Positions 1 through 9,670 of a DNA stretch of 64,000 bases are shown in pieces. How positions within the stretch are numbered: the first letter of the stretch is position 1; every line of letters starts with the position of its first letter. The notes under the pieces are model-generated. The model did no database searches, was not told the DNA's origin, and worked only from the letters and a program-made list of their open reading frames with translations. Made by a program: the position numbers and the translations under genes. The DNA is taken from positions 31,689-95,688 of the forward strand of contig CAVBJS010000003.1 in the NCBI GenBank assembly GCA_963596015.1. Reading direction: 5' to 3'. Source of the stretch: CAG-791 sp963596015 (GTDB lineage Bacteria > Bacillota > Clostridia > Lachnospirales > Lachnospiraceae).

Positions 1-279
1 ACCCGGTATCTTCCCATGCACCCGGATACCAATACGCCCATCTCCTTAGCAGAGGCAAGTGTTGCCGGCATCACGCCTGTATTTCAGGAGGTGACGGAGC
101 AGTTCTCCTATCCCTTCCCCTGCAACGGCTATGAGTACGAGATCCGGGAAGTCACTGACTGCATCCGGGCCGGAAAGATCCAAAACGACCGCCATCCCCT
201 GACCAATACCTTAGCGGTCATGCAGCTGATGGACGGCCTGCGCCGGCTGTGGGGCGTGGTATATGAGGAAGATCGGTAG
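1..279 (+). CDS. Gfo/Idh/MocA-type oxidoreductase, C-terminal fragment
   Basis: The reading frame is open from base 1, so the gene starts before the window and only its last 92 codons are present. The C-terminus (YEYEIREVTDCIRAGK, then NTLAVMQLMDGLRRLWG) matches the end of NAD(P)-dependent sugar or polyol dehydrogenases of the Gfo/Idh/MocA family, where this helix packs on the substrate domain. The Rossmann domain lies outside the window, so substrate cannot be judged. It converges on the esterase gene; the 115 bp between holds no clear terminator. Family call is by sequence pattern only. Confidence 0.65.
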   Translation, partial: TRYLPMHPDTNTPISLAEASVAGITPVFQEVTEQFSYPFPCNGYEYEIREVTDCIRAGKIQNDRHPLTNTLAVMQLMDGLRRLWGVVYEEDR

Positions 280-394
280 GGATGTATCTAGCAATCAGAA
301 TATACATCGCTACCGTATTATACTTATCCTTTTTCTCTACGAAAGAATTAATTATCTTCCCATATTGTGATGTGCTAATCTACCCTGTCGTAGG

Positions 395-1336
395 TTACAG
401 TTCAGACGCCAGCCATCGCCGGATCACTTCGCAGCGGTGGGCAAAAACCCGTTTTACCAAAGGGCTTTTCAGCTGTGCATCAAAGCCGTGGAAAGATCCG
501 CCGATCAGGTTGCACTCCACAGCGACGCCGCAGCGTTTCAACCTGTTGGCATAGGCGATGGCTTCATCCCGCAGTACGTCCATTTCCTGCGGCTCGACAT
601 AAGCCTGGGGCAGGTCGTGGCAGTCATTTTTCATCGGCACGACCTCCTCTATGCGGTCCACGCCCTTGTGAAAATACAGTCTCCACATGGATGCATTGGC
701 TTTCCTGCTCCACACCGCATAGGCATATTCGTCGATAGACGGATATTTATAGGAGTCGCAGTCACAGACCGGATAGATCAGCATCTGTCCCCGCAGCGGA
801 TAATGACCGTGGTCCCGGTTCCAGATGGCGGTACAGGCCGCCAGACAGCCGCCTGCGCTGTCACCGTAAAGCATCACGCGCTGGGTATCTACCTGCAATT
901 CTTCCGCATTTTCAAACACATATTGCAGCATATCACAGCAGTCTGCCACCACCTCTCTGCAGGAGACGTTAGGCGCATACCGATAGTCAGGCAGAAATAC
1001 CTTTACCCCGCATTCGAAGGCAAAGAGTTCGCTGTTCTGCATCATAGCTTTCTGCACGGGAAACATGAACCCGCCCCCGTGATAATAAAGGATCGCCGGA
1101 TAACGCGGTTTGGTTTCCTTTGGTGTAAAAGCATAATAGGTTCCGCTCTGTCCGTCCCGCAGCGGATAGCTGCCTATCTGCTTGTGGGCCCTTTTAGGAC
1201 GAAAGGTATCTGTCTGGAAATTCAGCACTTTAGCTGCAAAATCCATTTTGCCGCTCAAGGCTAACTCACACATATCATACTCCGTGCCGACGGCACTTGC
1301 TTTCAATTCATTACTGTACGGATACTTTACAGCCAT
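395..1336 (-). CDS. Alpha/beta hydrolase (acetyl-esterase/HSL-like)
   Basis: A 313-aa cytoplasmic serine esterase. Visible are the oxyanion-hole motif HGGGF near residue 85, the nucleophile elbow GDSAGG near residue 160, and a C-terminal Asp (EMDVLRD) and His (GGSFHGFD) completing the triad, the pattern of the hormone-sensitive-lipase/acetyl-esterase group. ATG 1336 is chosen because GGGAGG lies just upstream; a GTG five codons earlier would put the Shine-Dalgarno inside the gene. Its start overlaps the rhamnosidase stop by 26 bp, so the two are translationally coupled, suggesting deacetylation of a plant glycan or glycoside whose rhamnose the neighbour removes. Substrate is inference. Confidence 0.85.
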   Translation of the reverse strand: MAVKYPYSNELKASAVGTEYDMCELALSGKMDFAAKVLNFQTDTFRPKRAHKQIGSYPLRDGQSGTYYAFTPKETKPRYPAILYYHGGGFMFPVQKAMMQNSELFAFECGVKVFLPDYRYAPNVSCREVVADCCDMLQYVFENAEELQVDTQRVMLYGDSAGGCLAACTAIWNRDHGHYPLRGQMLIYPVCDCDSYKYPSIDEYAYAVWSRKANASMWRLYFHKGVDRIEEVVPMKNDCHDLPQAYVEPQEMDVLRDEAIAYANRLKRCGVAVECNLIGGSFHGFDAQLKSPLVKRVFAHRCEVIRRWLASEL

Positions 1337-4019
1337 AATGATACCTCCCACTTCCCGTAGTAAATTCCTCGCCGTCCGGCAGAATAATCTGTGCCGTTGT
1401 GTTGCAGGGAACAGTCACGTCCAGCGTAAAATCTTCCCCTTTCCGTTTCCACTCCACGGCGATCTCTCCCTGCATGGACTGAAACGTGCGTTTGCAGCCG
1501 GTCAGTCTGCCATCCAGACTCGGACAGATGCGGATCCTGGAAAAACCGGGACAAAGCGGGATGATGCCTGCCTCCCGCTGAAAGATCCAGTCTGCCACTG
1601 CGCCGAACGCATAATGATTGAAGCTCAGCGAACCGGGATTGCCCTCAGCATCATAGCCGAAGTTGTTTTCCCAAATGGTGGTAGCACCCTGGGCGACCTC
1701 CGACAGCCACGAAGGGCACTTTGTCTGCCACAAAAGCCGGAAAGCCAGGTCAGTCCGGCCGATCTTATCCAGTGCAAACAATAGATACGGCGTTGCCAGA
1801 AAGCCAGTGTCCATGCAGCCGTCATTCTTCGCAATGGACTCCACAAGGTTGTCTGCAAATGTTTGCCTGTGTTCCTCGGGCACAAGTTCAAAATAGATGG
1901 GCAGAACGTAGGCGCCCATTAAGTCGGCAGTCATACAGCCGTCGGGGCCTATAACACCTTTCCGGATGGCATTTTTCATTTTGTCGGCAATGGGGCAGTA
2001 CTTTTGAACATCCGCCTCATACAGGGCGTTATCCTCGGTCTCCCTCGCCAGGATCGTGGCGATTTCCGCAAAGGTGGAAACGGACAGCCAGCCAAAGATC
2101 GGCGCTGTATAAGCAGCACTCTGCTTCATGATGGCGCCCAGCTTTTTCATGTCCAGGCCGTTTTTGTTCTGGCTGGGAATAAGCCACTCGCCGTAATGAT
2201 AGCCGGTATCCCAAAGATACCGCTCTATTTCCTCCGGGCGAGTGCAGTCTTTGGGTTTACGATCCGCAGCCTCGCGGATGATGTGGTCGACCCAGCGACG
2301 CATACAATAATATTGCTGCTTCAGGATCTCGGTATTGCCCGTGACTTCGTACATGGAATACGGCACCATGACCGCTGCGTCCCCCCAGCCTGCAGAGGTG
2401 CCTTTGCCCTTGCCGCCGTTGCTTAGCTGCAGGAGCTTGCCTGTCAGCGGATAGCTTCCGTCTTCCGGAACCACCATGGGCACGATGCCGTAACGATCCT
2501 GGTCACACTGCATATTGTACAGCCAGCGGCTAAAAAGCACGGTGCAATCCTCGTTTAACATAGCCGTCTTGGCATAGACCAGCATATCGCCCGTCCAACC
2601 GGCCTTCTCACGCTGGGGGCAATCGGTGGGAATGGACAACATATTGGCCCGCTGGGACCAGCGAATATTTTCATACAGCCGGTTCAGCATCTCATCCGAA
2701 GATGCAAAGCTGCCCACCTCTTCTTTCTGTGTGGAAAGAGCAATGGCCGTAAAAGCTTCAGGATTTACTGTCTCCGGGTCCGGTGCCTTGCCGTCAATGG
2801 TCAGTCGCACGAAGCGGAAACCATGGTATGTGAACCGGGGTTCAAAGATTTTCTCTTCTCCGTCGCTTATATATTCATCTATCTGATCACAGCCGCCCAC
2901 GCCTGCTGCCGACATGATATTGTTGTAATAATTTCCGTCTTTGTCCAGAACCTCGCAGTGTTCCATTCGCAGGGTCTGATCCTTTTTCAAATGGATGTCA
3001 ACCCGCACCCAGCCCGCCAAATTCTGCCCGAAATCCAGGATCGTCTCCCCTTTGGGAGAAGTCTGCACACTGACTGCCTTGCAACGGGCCACCCGCAGGA
3101 CAGGTTCCCCAATCTGGGCCTTCAGATTTTCAAAGCTGTACTTTTTTACGGCAACCGGTTTCCATGCATCAGCGTCAAAGTCAGCCTTGCTCCAGCCCGG
3201 CTGTTCTTTGCGCGCATCGTACCGTTCCCCGGCGAACAGGTCGGCACTGCGCACCGGGCCGTCGGAAACAACGGCCGTGTTATCCGAACCGATCACCTGT
3301 CGACTGCCATCCCGGTAAACTAACTCGATTTGGTACAGTGCCGCGGGTTGGTTGTCTGTTTTCATGTTGGGCTTTGTATTGGGCCCGTGATACCAGCCAT
3401 CGCCAACGACCATACCGATGGCATTGCGGCCTGCGCAGAGCAACGGCAGAATGTCATAGGTCTGGTAGCACAGGTACTTTTCATATACGGTATGCTCCGG
3501 CGCAAAAACCCGCTCATCCGGCGCCTTGTCATTCAGATACACCTCGTAGATTCCGTGGCAGGTGGCATACAGGCGCGCGGAAACGACCTCCCCTTCCACG
3601 GTAAAGTTCTGTCGGAACATCGTAGCCGGACGCCCCTTTCCAAAGCCCTTTTTGCTCGGCTTTGCCTTTTTCTTCGGTGCGATCCACCGGGCGCTCCATT
3701 CTTCCGGTGACAAAAGCGCTGTCTCAAACCATCCCCCGCCCTCGGCGCTGTTTCCGTAATTATCCTGTATCGCAACCCTGACGGTATAACGGCAACGGGA
3801 GCGCAGCGGCTCTCCCGCATATGAAAGGTAAGTGTTTTTATTACTCTCCACCGTACCAGTATCCATGACAATGTGCCCCTCCGGCTCCGTTACCGTCAGA
3901 CGATATTGCGTCTGCACCGTATCGGGGCGGTCACTGCACAGTTTCCACGAAAAGTATGGCGTTACACCGATCCCAAGCGGATTCGTCATGTGCAGTGTTT
4001 TGAATGCTGTAATCTCCAT
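1311..4019 (-). CDS. Alpha-L-rhamnosidase, GH78
   Basis: A 902-aa glycoside hydrolase with no signal peptide, so probably intracellular and acting on imported rhamnosides. Domain order fits GH78: N-terminal beta-sandwich domains, an (alpha/alpha)6 catalytic domain from about residue 430 with the family signature CPQREKAGWTGD followed by MLVYAKTAMLN, then a C-terminal beta domain after SFNHYAFGAVADWIF. Length is normal for the family. ATG 4019 follows a G-rich ribosome-binding site. It leads a two-gene operon with the esterase and diverges from an AraC regulator that probably controls it. Confidence 0.93.
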   Translation of the reverse strand: MEITAFKTLHMTNPLGIGVTPYFSWKLCSDRPDTVQTQYRLTVTEPEGHIVMDTGTVESNKNTYLSYAGEPLRSRCRYTVRVAIQDNYGNSAEGGGWFETALLSPEEWSARWIAPKKKAKPSKKGFGKGRPATMFRQNFTVEGEVVSARLYATCHGIYEVYLNDKAPDERVFAPEHTVYEKYLCYQTYDILPLLCAGRNAIGMVVGDGWYHGPNTKPNMKTDNQPAALYQIELVYRDGSRQVIGSDNTAVVSDGPVRSADLFAGERYDARKEQPGWSKADFDADAWKPVAVKKYSFENLKAQIGEPVLRVARCKAVSVQTSPKGETILDFGQNLAGWVRVDIHLKKDQTLRMEHCEVLDKDGNYYNNIMSAAGVGGCDQIDEYISDGEEKIFEPRFTYHGFRFVRLTIDGKAPDPETVNPEAFTAIALSTQKEEVGSFASSDEMLNRLYENIRWSQRANMLSIPTDCPQREKAGWTGDMLVYAKTAMLNEDCTVLFSRWLYNMQCDQDRYGIVPMVVPEDGSYPLTGKLLQLSNGGKGKGTSAGWGDAAVMVPYSMYEVTGNTEILKQQYYCMRRWVDHIIREAADRKPKDCTRPEEIERYLWDTGYHYGEWLIPSQNKNGLDMKKLGAIMKQSAAYTAPIFGWLSVSTFAEIATILARETEDNALYEADVQKYCPIADKMKNAIRKGVIGPDGCMTADLMGAYVLPIYFELVPEEHRQTFADNLVESIAKNDGCMDTGFLATPYLLFALDKIGRTDLAFRLLWQTKCPSWLSEVAQGATTIWENNFGYDAEGNPGSLSFNHYAFGAVADWIFQREAGIIPLCPGFSRIRICPSLDGRLTGCKRTFQSMQGEIAVEWKRKGEDFTLDVTVPCNTTAQIILPDGEEFTTGSGRYHYGCKVSVQ

Positions 4020-4060
4020 TTGCTTGTTTCCCCCTATAATTTACGAAGCGACATGCCTGT

Positions 4061-4161
4061 TTCTGCTCTCGCAGCAGACAGATACCTGCCGCCTGGCCCT
4101 GTCTGATCTGTGCTATGGCTTTTGTTCTGCTCCTCACAGCAGACGGACATCTGCCGCCCGG
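4061..4161. repeat. Two imperfect direct repeats between rhamnosidase and AraC gene
   Basis: A roughly 37-bp sequence at 4061-4097 is repeated imperfectly at 4125-4161. Each copy contains a TCTGCT/AGCAGA inverted repeat. They lie in the leader of the rhamnosidase, between divergent genes, and could be regulator sites or leader hairpins; nothing decides between these. Confidence 0.5.
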
Positions 4162-4220
4162 CTGGTGGATGTGCTGTAACACATACACCTTTCTTGCTCT
4201 TATTGTATCTTGGGAAAGCG

Positions 4221-4249
4221 TTGTAAATAAGCGTTTTTATTGCTACAAT
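4221..4249 (+). promoter_or_regulatory. Sigma-A promoter for AraC regulator
   Basis: TTGTAA at 4221-4226, a 17-bp spacer and TACAAT at 4244-4249 give a good vegetative promoter about 45 bp before the AraC start. Direct repeats AAGCGTT overlap it. Confidence 0.6.
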
Positions 4250-4301
4250 ACTGCTGAAAATTGCCCTGTAAATCTACTGAGGAGAAGGGAATCATGCTGA
4301 T

Positions 4302-5243
4302 ATGTTCAAAGAACTTCCTATGCATACACTGGAACAAAGTTATACGGCTGCTACCATCACCAAGTCAGAGCTGAATGAATCCGATCTGGCTGCCATCACA
4401 GAAGCAGATTTCAGGATCGAGGGCAGCACTTCTGTTCTTGCACTGCCCCCGATAAAGGAAGAAGAATCCCCCTTTACCCTATATCCGCAGACCTTTTCCT
4501 ATATGAGATCCACCGGGAACTACTTCACCACCCGGAAGAATTTCGCCTCGTATCTGCTTCTTTTCACCTATGAAGGCAATGGCATTCTGAAATATGAGGG
4601 GCATACCTATGCCTTGGAAGCCGGTGACGGCTTTTTGATCGACTGCCACAAGTCCCATACCTACCGCACGGGCACCACGCAATGGACACACAGCGATCTG
4701 CACTTTGGCGGCGAGCTCGCTGCACCTCTGTACCGCACCTATTTTGAAAACGCTTCACCGGTATTTCATTACAAAGTGCAGGAGGAATACCAATGCGCAT
4801 TGGAAGCAGTGCTGCATGCAGCACTTTCTCCCTCCATATGCAGATGTTTGGAATGTTCCGTAAAGCTTCAGCAACTGCTTTTGGATATTCTGACGAAAAG
4901 ATCTGAAAATACTCATAGCAGGAAAGTCATCCCCTATGGTGTGCAGATCTTACAGGAATATCTGGGCAAACATTTTCATGAGAATGTAACACTGGAAGAA
5001 ATGGTAAAGATCAGTCATACAAGTAAATACTATCTGATACGTACTTTTAAGCAGCATATCGGTTACACACCGAAGCAGTATATCTATACGCTGCGCATCC
5101 AACAGGCCCGAAATCTGCTGGATGCAACCTCGATCCCCGGCTGCAAGATCGGCGAACTGGTCGGTTTCCCCAATGAGGCCAGTTTTATCACCCATTTCAA
5201 AAAAGCCGTCGGCATGACGCCCGGAGAATACCGTAGACGGTGA
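4302..5243 (+). CDS. AraC-family transcriptional regulator
   Basis: A 313-aa regulator. Residues about 60-140 form a cupin-like sensor (EGNGILKYEGHTYALEAGDG) and the last 100 residues carry the double helix-turn-helix of AraC proteins (VTLEEMVKISHTSKYYLIR, then GFPNEASFITHFKKAVG). A purine-rich AGGAGAAGGG lies 12 bp before ATG 4302. It diverges from the rhamnosidase-esterase operon, so it most likely activates that operon in response to a rhamnoside or its product; the inducer is not shown by the sequence. Confidence 0.9.
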   Translation: MFKELPMHTLEQSYTAATITKSELNESDLAAITEADFRIEGSTSVLALPPIKEEESPFTLYPQTFSYMRSTGNYFTTRKNFASYLLLFTYEGNGILKYEGHTYALEAGDGFLIDCHKSHTYRTGTTQWTHSDLHFGGELAAPLYRTYFENASPVFHYKVQEEYQCALEAVLHAALSPSICRCLECSVKLQQLLLDILTKRSENTHSRKVIPYGVQILQEYLGKHFHENVTLEEMVKISHTSKYYLIRTFKQHIGYTPKQYIYTLRIQQARNLLDATSIPGCKIGELVGFPNEASFITHFKKAVGMTPGEYRRR

Positions 5244-5256
5244 AAAAGATTTTTGG

Positions 5257-5364
5257 GGAAAAATGTGTCTGTTTTCTTATTTTCTTCCAGAAAAACGTGT
5301 ATATTTCGCGATTATTTTTCAGAAAAATGTGTTTTTTCTCGAAATAATTTAAAGAAAAATGTGT
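5257..5364 (+). repeat. Four 32-bp tandem repeats upstream of ATPase gene
   Basis: The core AGAAAAATGTGT (with minor changes) starts at 5257, 5289, 5321 and 5353, an exact 32-bp period, that is about three helical turns. The last copy runs into TATAGT (5365-5370), a possible -10 box of the downstream gene. The arrangement looks like an iteron-type protein-binding array. Confidence 0.75.
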
Positions 5365-5400
5365 TATAGTATTGTCAGACAAGGAAGGAAGGTGATTAAA

Positions 5401-6693
5401 TTGAAACGTAATGCACTTCTGGATATGGCAAACTGGAAAAATGATGCAGATCGTAAGCCACTGGTACTACGCGGCGCCCGTCAGGTCGGCAAGACATGGC
5501 TAATGAAAGAGTTTGGCAAAAAATACTATAAAAACTACGTCTATTTTAACTTTGATGAGGAAGACGAATTAAAGTCCATTTTCGAAACCAACAAAAATCC
5601 TCATCGTATCATTGAACTTCTTTCCTTCATCGCTAATGAAAAAATCATGCCTGCAGAAACCCTGATCATCTTTGACGAGATTCAGGAGTGTCCACAGGCA
5701 TTGAATGCACTGAAATATTTTAAGGAAAAAGCCAATGAATATCACGTCATGGCAGCCGGCAGTCTTCTGGGAACACTTTTAGCACAGCCCAAGTCCTATC
5801 CCGTCGGTATGGTTAATCTGTTGGATCTGGCTCCTTTGAATTTCGCTGAATTTCTGGAGGCAGTGGATCCTGTACTCTATACCTATTATGAGAACATCCG
5901 AAAAGAACAGCAGATCGAAGAAATCTTCCATAGCAGGCTGTTGGAGGTTTATCGTAATTATCTCATTATCGGAGGCATGCCGGAGTGTGTATCTTCCTGG
6001 ATCAATTACAAAGATCCTGCTAAAGTTTCACAGATCCAGCGTGAATTAATCTCCCTTTATGAAAATGATTTTTCCAAACATAACGGAAAAGTCAACAGCG
6101 GACGTATTCTTCTCGTCTTCCGGAGTATCGTCACCCAACTTGCCAAGCCAAATGAAAAATTCATGTATGGCGCAGTTCGGGAGGGAGGCCGTGCCCGCGA
6201 CTTCGAAGAAGCAATTGAATGGCTTGTATCTGCAGGCATGCTGAACCGCGTATATAATGTTTCCAAAATGGAACACCCTCTGGCAGCCTTTAACAAATTA
6301 GACCAGTTCAAACTTTTTGTATTTGATACCGGTTTGCTCAAGCATATGGCAGGGATAGATAACAGTGCCATTCTTTTAAAGAGTGACTATCAGTTCAAAG
6401 GACCGCTGACAGAAAACTATATATTACAGCAGCTTCGCGGCCAATTTGAAGTCGATCCACACTATTATTCTGATAAGAACAGCGAAATAGACTTTATTCT
6501 CCAATACGGAACAGAAATCATCCCCGTAGAAGCCAAAGGCGGCGAGGATAAATCGGCGCCGTCATTCAAGCGTTACATTGCCGAGCACCACCCCGAGCAC
6601 GCCCTGCGTTTTTCCACCAGAGGCTACCGCCGGGATGGTTCCCTAACCAACCTTCCTCTTTACCTTGCATGTAAGACCAGAGAGCTACTTTGA
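5401..6693 (+). CDS. ATP-binding protein, AAA_14 plus DUF4143
   Basis: A 430-aa protein. The N-terminal AAA domain has Walker A GARQVGKT near residues 25-32 and Walker B LIIFDEIQ; the C-terminal DUF4143 part contains SEIDFIL and IIPVEAK, a PD-(D/E)XK-like nuclease pattern. The function of this widespread family is unproven. The start is set at TTG 5401, 7 bp after AAGGAAGGAAGGTG; an upstream in-frame ATG at 5359 lies inside the 32-bp repeats and has no ribosome-binding site. It stands alone between an AraC gene and a convergent glucosidase. The repeats suggest autoregulation, which is inference. Confidence 0.88.
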   Translation: MKRNALLDMANWKNDADRKPLVLRGARQVGKTWLMKEFGKKYYKNYVYFNFDEEDELKSIFETNKNPHRIIELLSFIANEKIMPAETLIIFDEIQECPQALNALKYFKEKANEYHVMAAGSLLGTLLAQPKSYPVGMVNLLDLAPLNFAEFLEAVDPVLYTYYENIRKEQQIEEIFHSRLLEVYRNYLIIGGMPECVSSWINYKDPAKVSQIQRELISLYENDFSKHNGKVNSGRILLVFRSIVTQLAKPNEKFMYGAVREGGRARDFEEAIEWLVSAGMLNRVYNVSKMEHPLAAFNKLDQFKLFVFDTGLLKHMAGIDNSAILLKSDYQFKGPLTENYILQQLRGQFEVDPHYYSDKNSEIDFILQYGTEIIPVEAKGGEDKSAPSFKRYIAEHHPEHALRFSTRGYRRDGSLTNLPLYLACKTRELL

Positions 6694-6722
6694 AGTTTTG
6701 GGACGGACAGCTGTCGCGATCC

Positions 6723-8303
6723 CTACACATAGCACCAGAACGCTGCACTGGCCGCCGGGATGATGGATCTTCCGTCTTCATTTCTGTCAAATCCGTTCCT
6801 GCCCTTCATACCGCCCTGTGCATAGATCAGTTTTGCCTGAGCCGGAACAGTGGTTTGCATCAGAGCTTCCTTGTCGGAGGGATTTAACACCACCAGGATC
6901 TTCTGATCCCCATCGGTTCTCTCATAAACTAACGGATAGCTGTGGTCCTCCAGTTCCACAAGGCGGAAATCACCGTCATTCATAAGGGCAGGATAGGCTC
7001 TCCTTACGGCGATCAGCTCCTTCACCGCATTCAGCAATGAATCCGGATCCGCCGCCTCTGACGCTGCGTTTATGGTCTTCACAGACTCATCCTGGGGGAT
7101 GTACAGGCACTCCTTCGCCGCCGCTGAAAATCCTGCATTAGGGGAGCAGTCCCAGGCCATCGGTGAACGGGAGCCGGTTCTTTCGTAGCCGCCTTCCACC
7201 GAGTCAAGACCCTCCACATATCGTTCTCCGATCTCATCTCCGTAGTAAATAAACGGAACGCCCGGCATGGACAAAAGAAAAGCAAAAGCCAGCTTCATTT
7301 CATCCGGCTCCAGGGTTTTGGCCATCCGGATCATGTCGTGGTTTCCGGAGGGAATGCAGATCAGTCCCTTCCCGTCCGTCAGGGCGCGGTTATGCAGATA
7401 GATGTCAAAAAAAGTCCTGCAGTCTCCCAGTCCCTCTTTGGAAAAATACGGATGTTCCTCCCGGAACAGATCCAGATAATGGGAGGGGCCGAAATGCAGC
7501 AGAAAATCCATATGGAAGCCTGCCTCCAGGGAGCGCTCTGGCTGTCCCCACTCGGATATAATGACGGCTTCCGGAAATTCCTTATCCAGAAAAGCACGGA
7601 AATCCTGCCACAGTCGAATGGTACCCTTCTGGTCAGGGTCACACTTTACCAGGGAGCCCGCCATATCCACCCGGAAGCCGTCGCATCCCAGTCCCAGCCA
7701 AAACCGCATCACATCCTTCATGGCCTCTCTGGTCGCCATGGGACCCTCTGCATCCATGGGCTGCTGCCAGGATTTGGAAGGATCCGGATCGGCAAAGCCA
7801 TAATTCAGGGCCGGCTGGGCATTAAAAAAGTTGGCTGCGCAGGCACCGTTTCGCTGGGTGCCGCCCCGAATGGCTCCCATGATCTGATCCACGCCGTCAA
7901 AGCTTTCCCAGACACTGTTTGTCCAGACGTAGCGGTCCGTATATTCATTTTTTTCCGCCTTTTTGGACTCTGCAAACCAGCTGCATTCATCGGAGGTATG
8001 CCCCGGTACCAGGTCCAGAATGACATGCATGCCCTTCCTGTGGGCTTCCTCAAACAGCCGGCGCAGATCCTGGTTGGTGCCATAGCGGGGCGCTGCCTTA
8101 TAATAATCCCGCACATCATACCCGGCATCCACAAAGGGAGAATCAAAGCAGGGATTTATCCACAACGCATTGCAGCCCAGATCACGAATGTAATCCAGCT
8201 TGCTGATTATTCCCTGAAAATCTCCGATCCCGTCTGCATTGGTATCGCAGAAACTCTGGGGATAGATCTCATAAAAAATCGCATCATTCAGCCACTCTCT
8301 CAT
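6723..8303 (-). CDS. GH13 alpha-glucosidase/amylase-family enzyme
   Basis: A 526-aa cytoplasmic GH13 enzyme. Conserved regions in order: DLVPGHTSDE (region I), GFRVDMA with the nucleophile Asp, VIISEWG with the acid/base Glu, and PSGNHDMIR with the transition-state Asp, followed by PGVPFIYYGDEIG. It resembles oligo-1,6-glucosidase and trehalose-synthase relatives, but the exact bond cannot be read from motifs. A strong AAGGAG precedes ATG 8303. The leader contains a degraded copy (8321-8356) of the hairpin element found before other genes here. It lies 164 bp downstream of the Wadjet operon in the same direction, separated by a 16-bp tandem repeat. Confidence 0.9.
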   Translation of the reverse strand: MREWLNDAIFYEIYPQSFCDTNADGIGDFQGIISKLDYIRDLGCNALWINPCFDSPFVDAGYDVRDYYKAAPRYGTNQDLRRLFEEAHRKGMHVILDLVPGHTSDECSWFAESKKAEKNEYTDRYVWTNSVWESFDGVDQIMGAIRGGTQRNGACAANFFNAQPALNYGFADPDPSKSWQQPMDAEGPMATREAMKDVMRFWLGLGCDGFRVDMAGSLVKCDPDQKGTIRLWQDFRAFLDKEFPEAVIISEWGQPERSLEAGFHMDFLLHFGPSHYLDLFREEHPYFSKEGLGDCRTFFDIYLHNRALTDGKGLICIPSGNHDMIRMAKTLEPDEMKLAFAFLLSMPGVPFIYYGDEIGERYVEGLDSVEGGYERTGSRSPMAWDCSPNAGFSAAAKECLYIPQDESVKTINAASEAADPDSLLNAVKELIAVRRAYPALMNDGDFRLVELEDHSYPLVYERTDGDQKILVVLNPSDKEALMQTTVPAQAKLIYAQGGMKGRNGFDRNEDGRSIIPAASAAFWCYV

Positions 8304-8394
8304 AGCTACACTCCTTTCTGTTTTCCGTGTCGCAGCTCATCTGCGGCTTTGTGAGGAAAAATGCACCCGGAAGGATCTCGTCCCGTCCGATCCT

Positions 8395-8458
8395 CCCATG
8401 CCATCTGCCTCCCGCGCCATCCGTTTACCGCGCCATCCGTCTCCCATACCATCCGTAT
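8395..8458. repeat. Four 16-bp tandem repeats between jetD and glucosidase
   Basis: Units of the type CCGCGCCATCCGTCTC occur four times with exact 16-bp period (8395, 8411, 8427, 8443). They occupy the gap between JetD and the GH13 gene. No promoter or terminator is obvious within them. Confidence 0.75.
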
Positions 8459-8467
8459 TGCTTTCGC

Positions 8468-9670
8468 CTAGGATATCCCTTCCTGCTCCAGCTTGCAGTT
8501 CTCCGCCAGCATCTTCTCAAACAGTGCATGCTGCTGTTCGTAAAACTCATCCTTCTGCATGGCCTGCAGGGTCTTCTTATCTCCTGTCGTCAGGGGGCGG
8601 CCGGTTTCCTTATACTGCTGCCAGGTGGCCAGATCCATCCCGTAGGTCCGGATCGGAATACCCGTGGAACAGCACAGGTTCTTCCAGATGCGAAAGCCCC
8701 CGCAGTCTATGTCCCCGAAATGATAGAACGTTGTCTCCGGGAAAAGATGATGCAGCTCTTCCAGAAAATGCCGCTTTACATGATTGGCATAACCGGCCAG
8801 ATACAGCACCAACTCTCGTTTTCCCAGCCGCTGTTCCCCGGTATCCCAGCGGTGATAGCTTGTCAGATTCTCAATGGTCAGGATCACATCCGGCTTCTCC
8901 TTTGCCTTCGCCAGTCTCTCCCGTACCATTTCCAGATCATCCTGGAAGATGCCGACACCCTGGGAGCCGCCTAACTCCAGTCCCTCTCCCTTCAGGAACA
9001 CAAAGGTGGGATTCCGGTAAACATTAAACTCCTCCAGAATCTCATTCACCTCCAAGTCGGCGGGAAGGTCCGTCCGCTCGAAATCCCTCAGGATACGACA
9101 AGCCAGAGGAAGTTCCTTCTCCGCCACCTTGGAATCATGAAATACATGAACGGAAAAGCTGCGAAGGTACTGTGGCTGCCAATTGGCCAAAAGGGCTGCC
9201 GCCAGCATCAGGACCCGTTCCAATTCCTTTGGATCATCTTCGTCCACGTATTGCCGAATGCTCTTTCCTTCCGCAAGCCTTGTTTTGATACCGGTTACAA
9301 ACGATGGAAGATCGTTTTCATAACGGGAAAGGATCTGCAGGATGCTGCTGCGTTTATCCGATTTGGTCTGTCGGTGCAGCAGGGCATAGACGTCCTCTAT
9401 GCGTTCTTCCTGCAGCGTACATTTTTCCAGAATGTGGCCTGTCTTTTTGCCCCTCCAGGCCAGGGTAACAAGTCCCCTGGCCTCCAACTCTCCCAACTGC
9501 CGGTGGATCTCTTCGTATTCGATGGAAGCCGCATCGTAGTACTCCGGAAATGCTTCCTTTGTGATCCGCTGGGTGATATGAATGGTCCTGCTGTTGCGCC
9601 CCTCGGAAAGGAGGCTCTTTTCATACCGATCCAGGAGGAGTCCCAGCATTCGCTCATCATACCGTTTCAT
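8468..9670 (-). CDS. jetD: Wadjet protein JetD (Toprim-type nuclease subunit)
   Basis: A 400-aa protein. The C-terminal half carries a Toprim-like active site: Glu in LTIENLTSYH and the DxD of FGDIDCGGFRIW; the N-terminal half is winged-helix-like (RITKEAF, then LEARGLVTLAWRG). In Wadjet systems JetD is the nuclease that cuts circular plasmid DNA extruded by the JetABC SMC-type motor. ATG 9670 is preceded by GGAGG and overlaps the jetC stop by 14 bp. It is the last gene of jetABCD. Key acidic residues look intact, so activity is expected. Confidence 0.9.
   Translation of the reverse strand: MKRYDERMLGLLLDRYEKSLLSEGRNSRTIHITQRITKEAFPEYYDAASIEYEEIHRQLGELEARGLVTLAWRGKKTGHILEKCTLQEERIEDVYALLHRQTKSDKRSSILQILSRYENDLPSFVTGIKTRLAEGKSIRQYVDEDDPKELERVLMLAAALLANWQPQYLRSFSVHVFHDSKVAEKELPLACRILRDFERTDLPADLEVNEILEEFNVYRNPTFVFLKGEGLELGGSQGVGIFQDDLEMVRERLAKAKEKPDVILTIENLTSYHRWDTGEQRLGKRELVLYLAGYANHVKRHFLEELHHLFPETTFYHFGDIDCGGFRIWKNLCCSTGIPIRTYGMDLATWQQYKETGRPLTTGDKKTLQAMQKDEFYEQQHALFEKMLAENCKLEQEGIS

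Noticed and set aside
437..1264. 275-codon frame antisense to the esterase
   Set aside because: No ribosome-binding site; the opposite strand has a complete catalytic triad.
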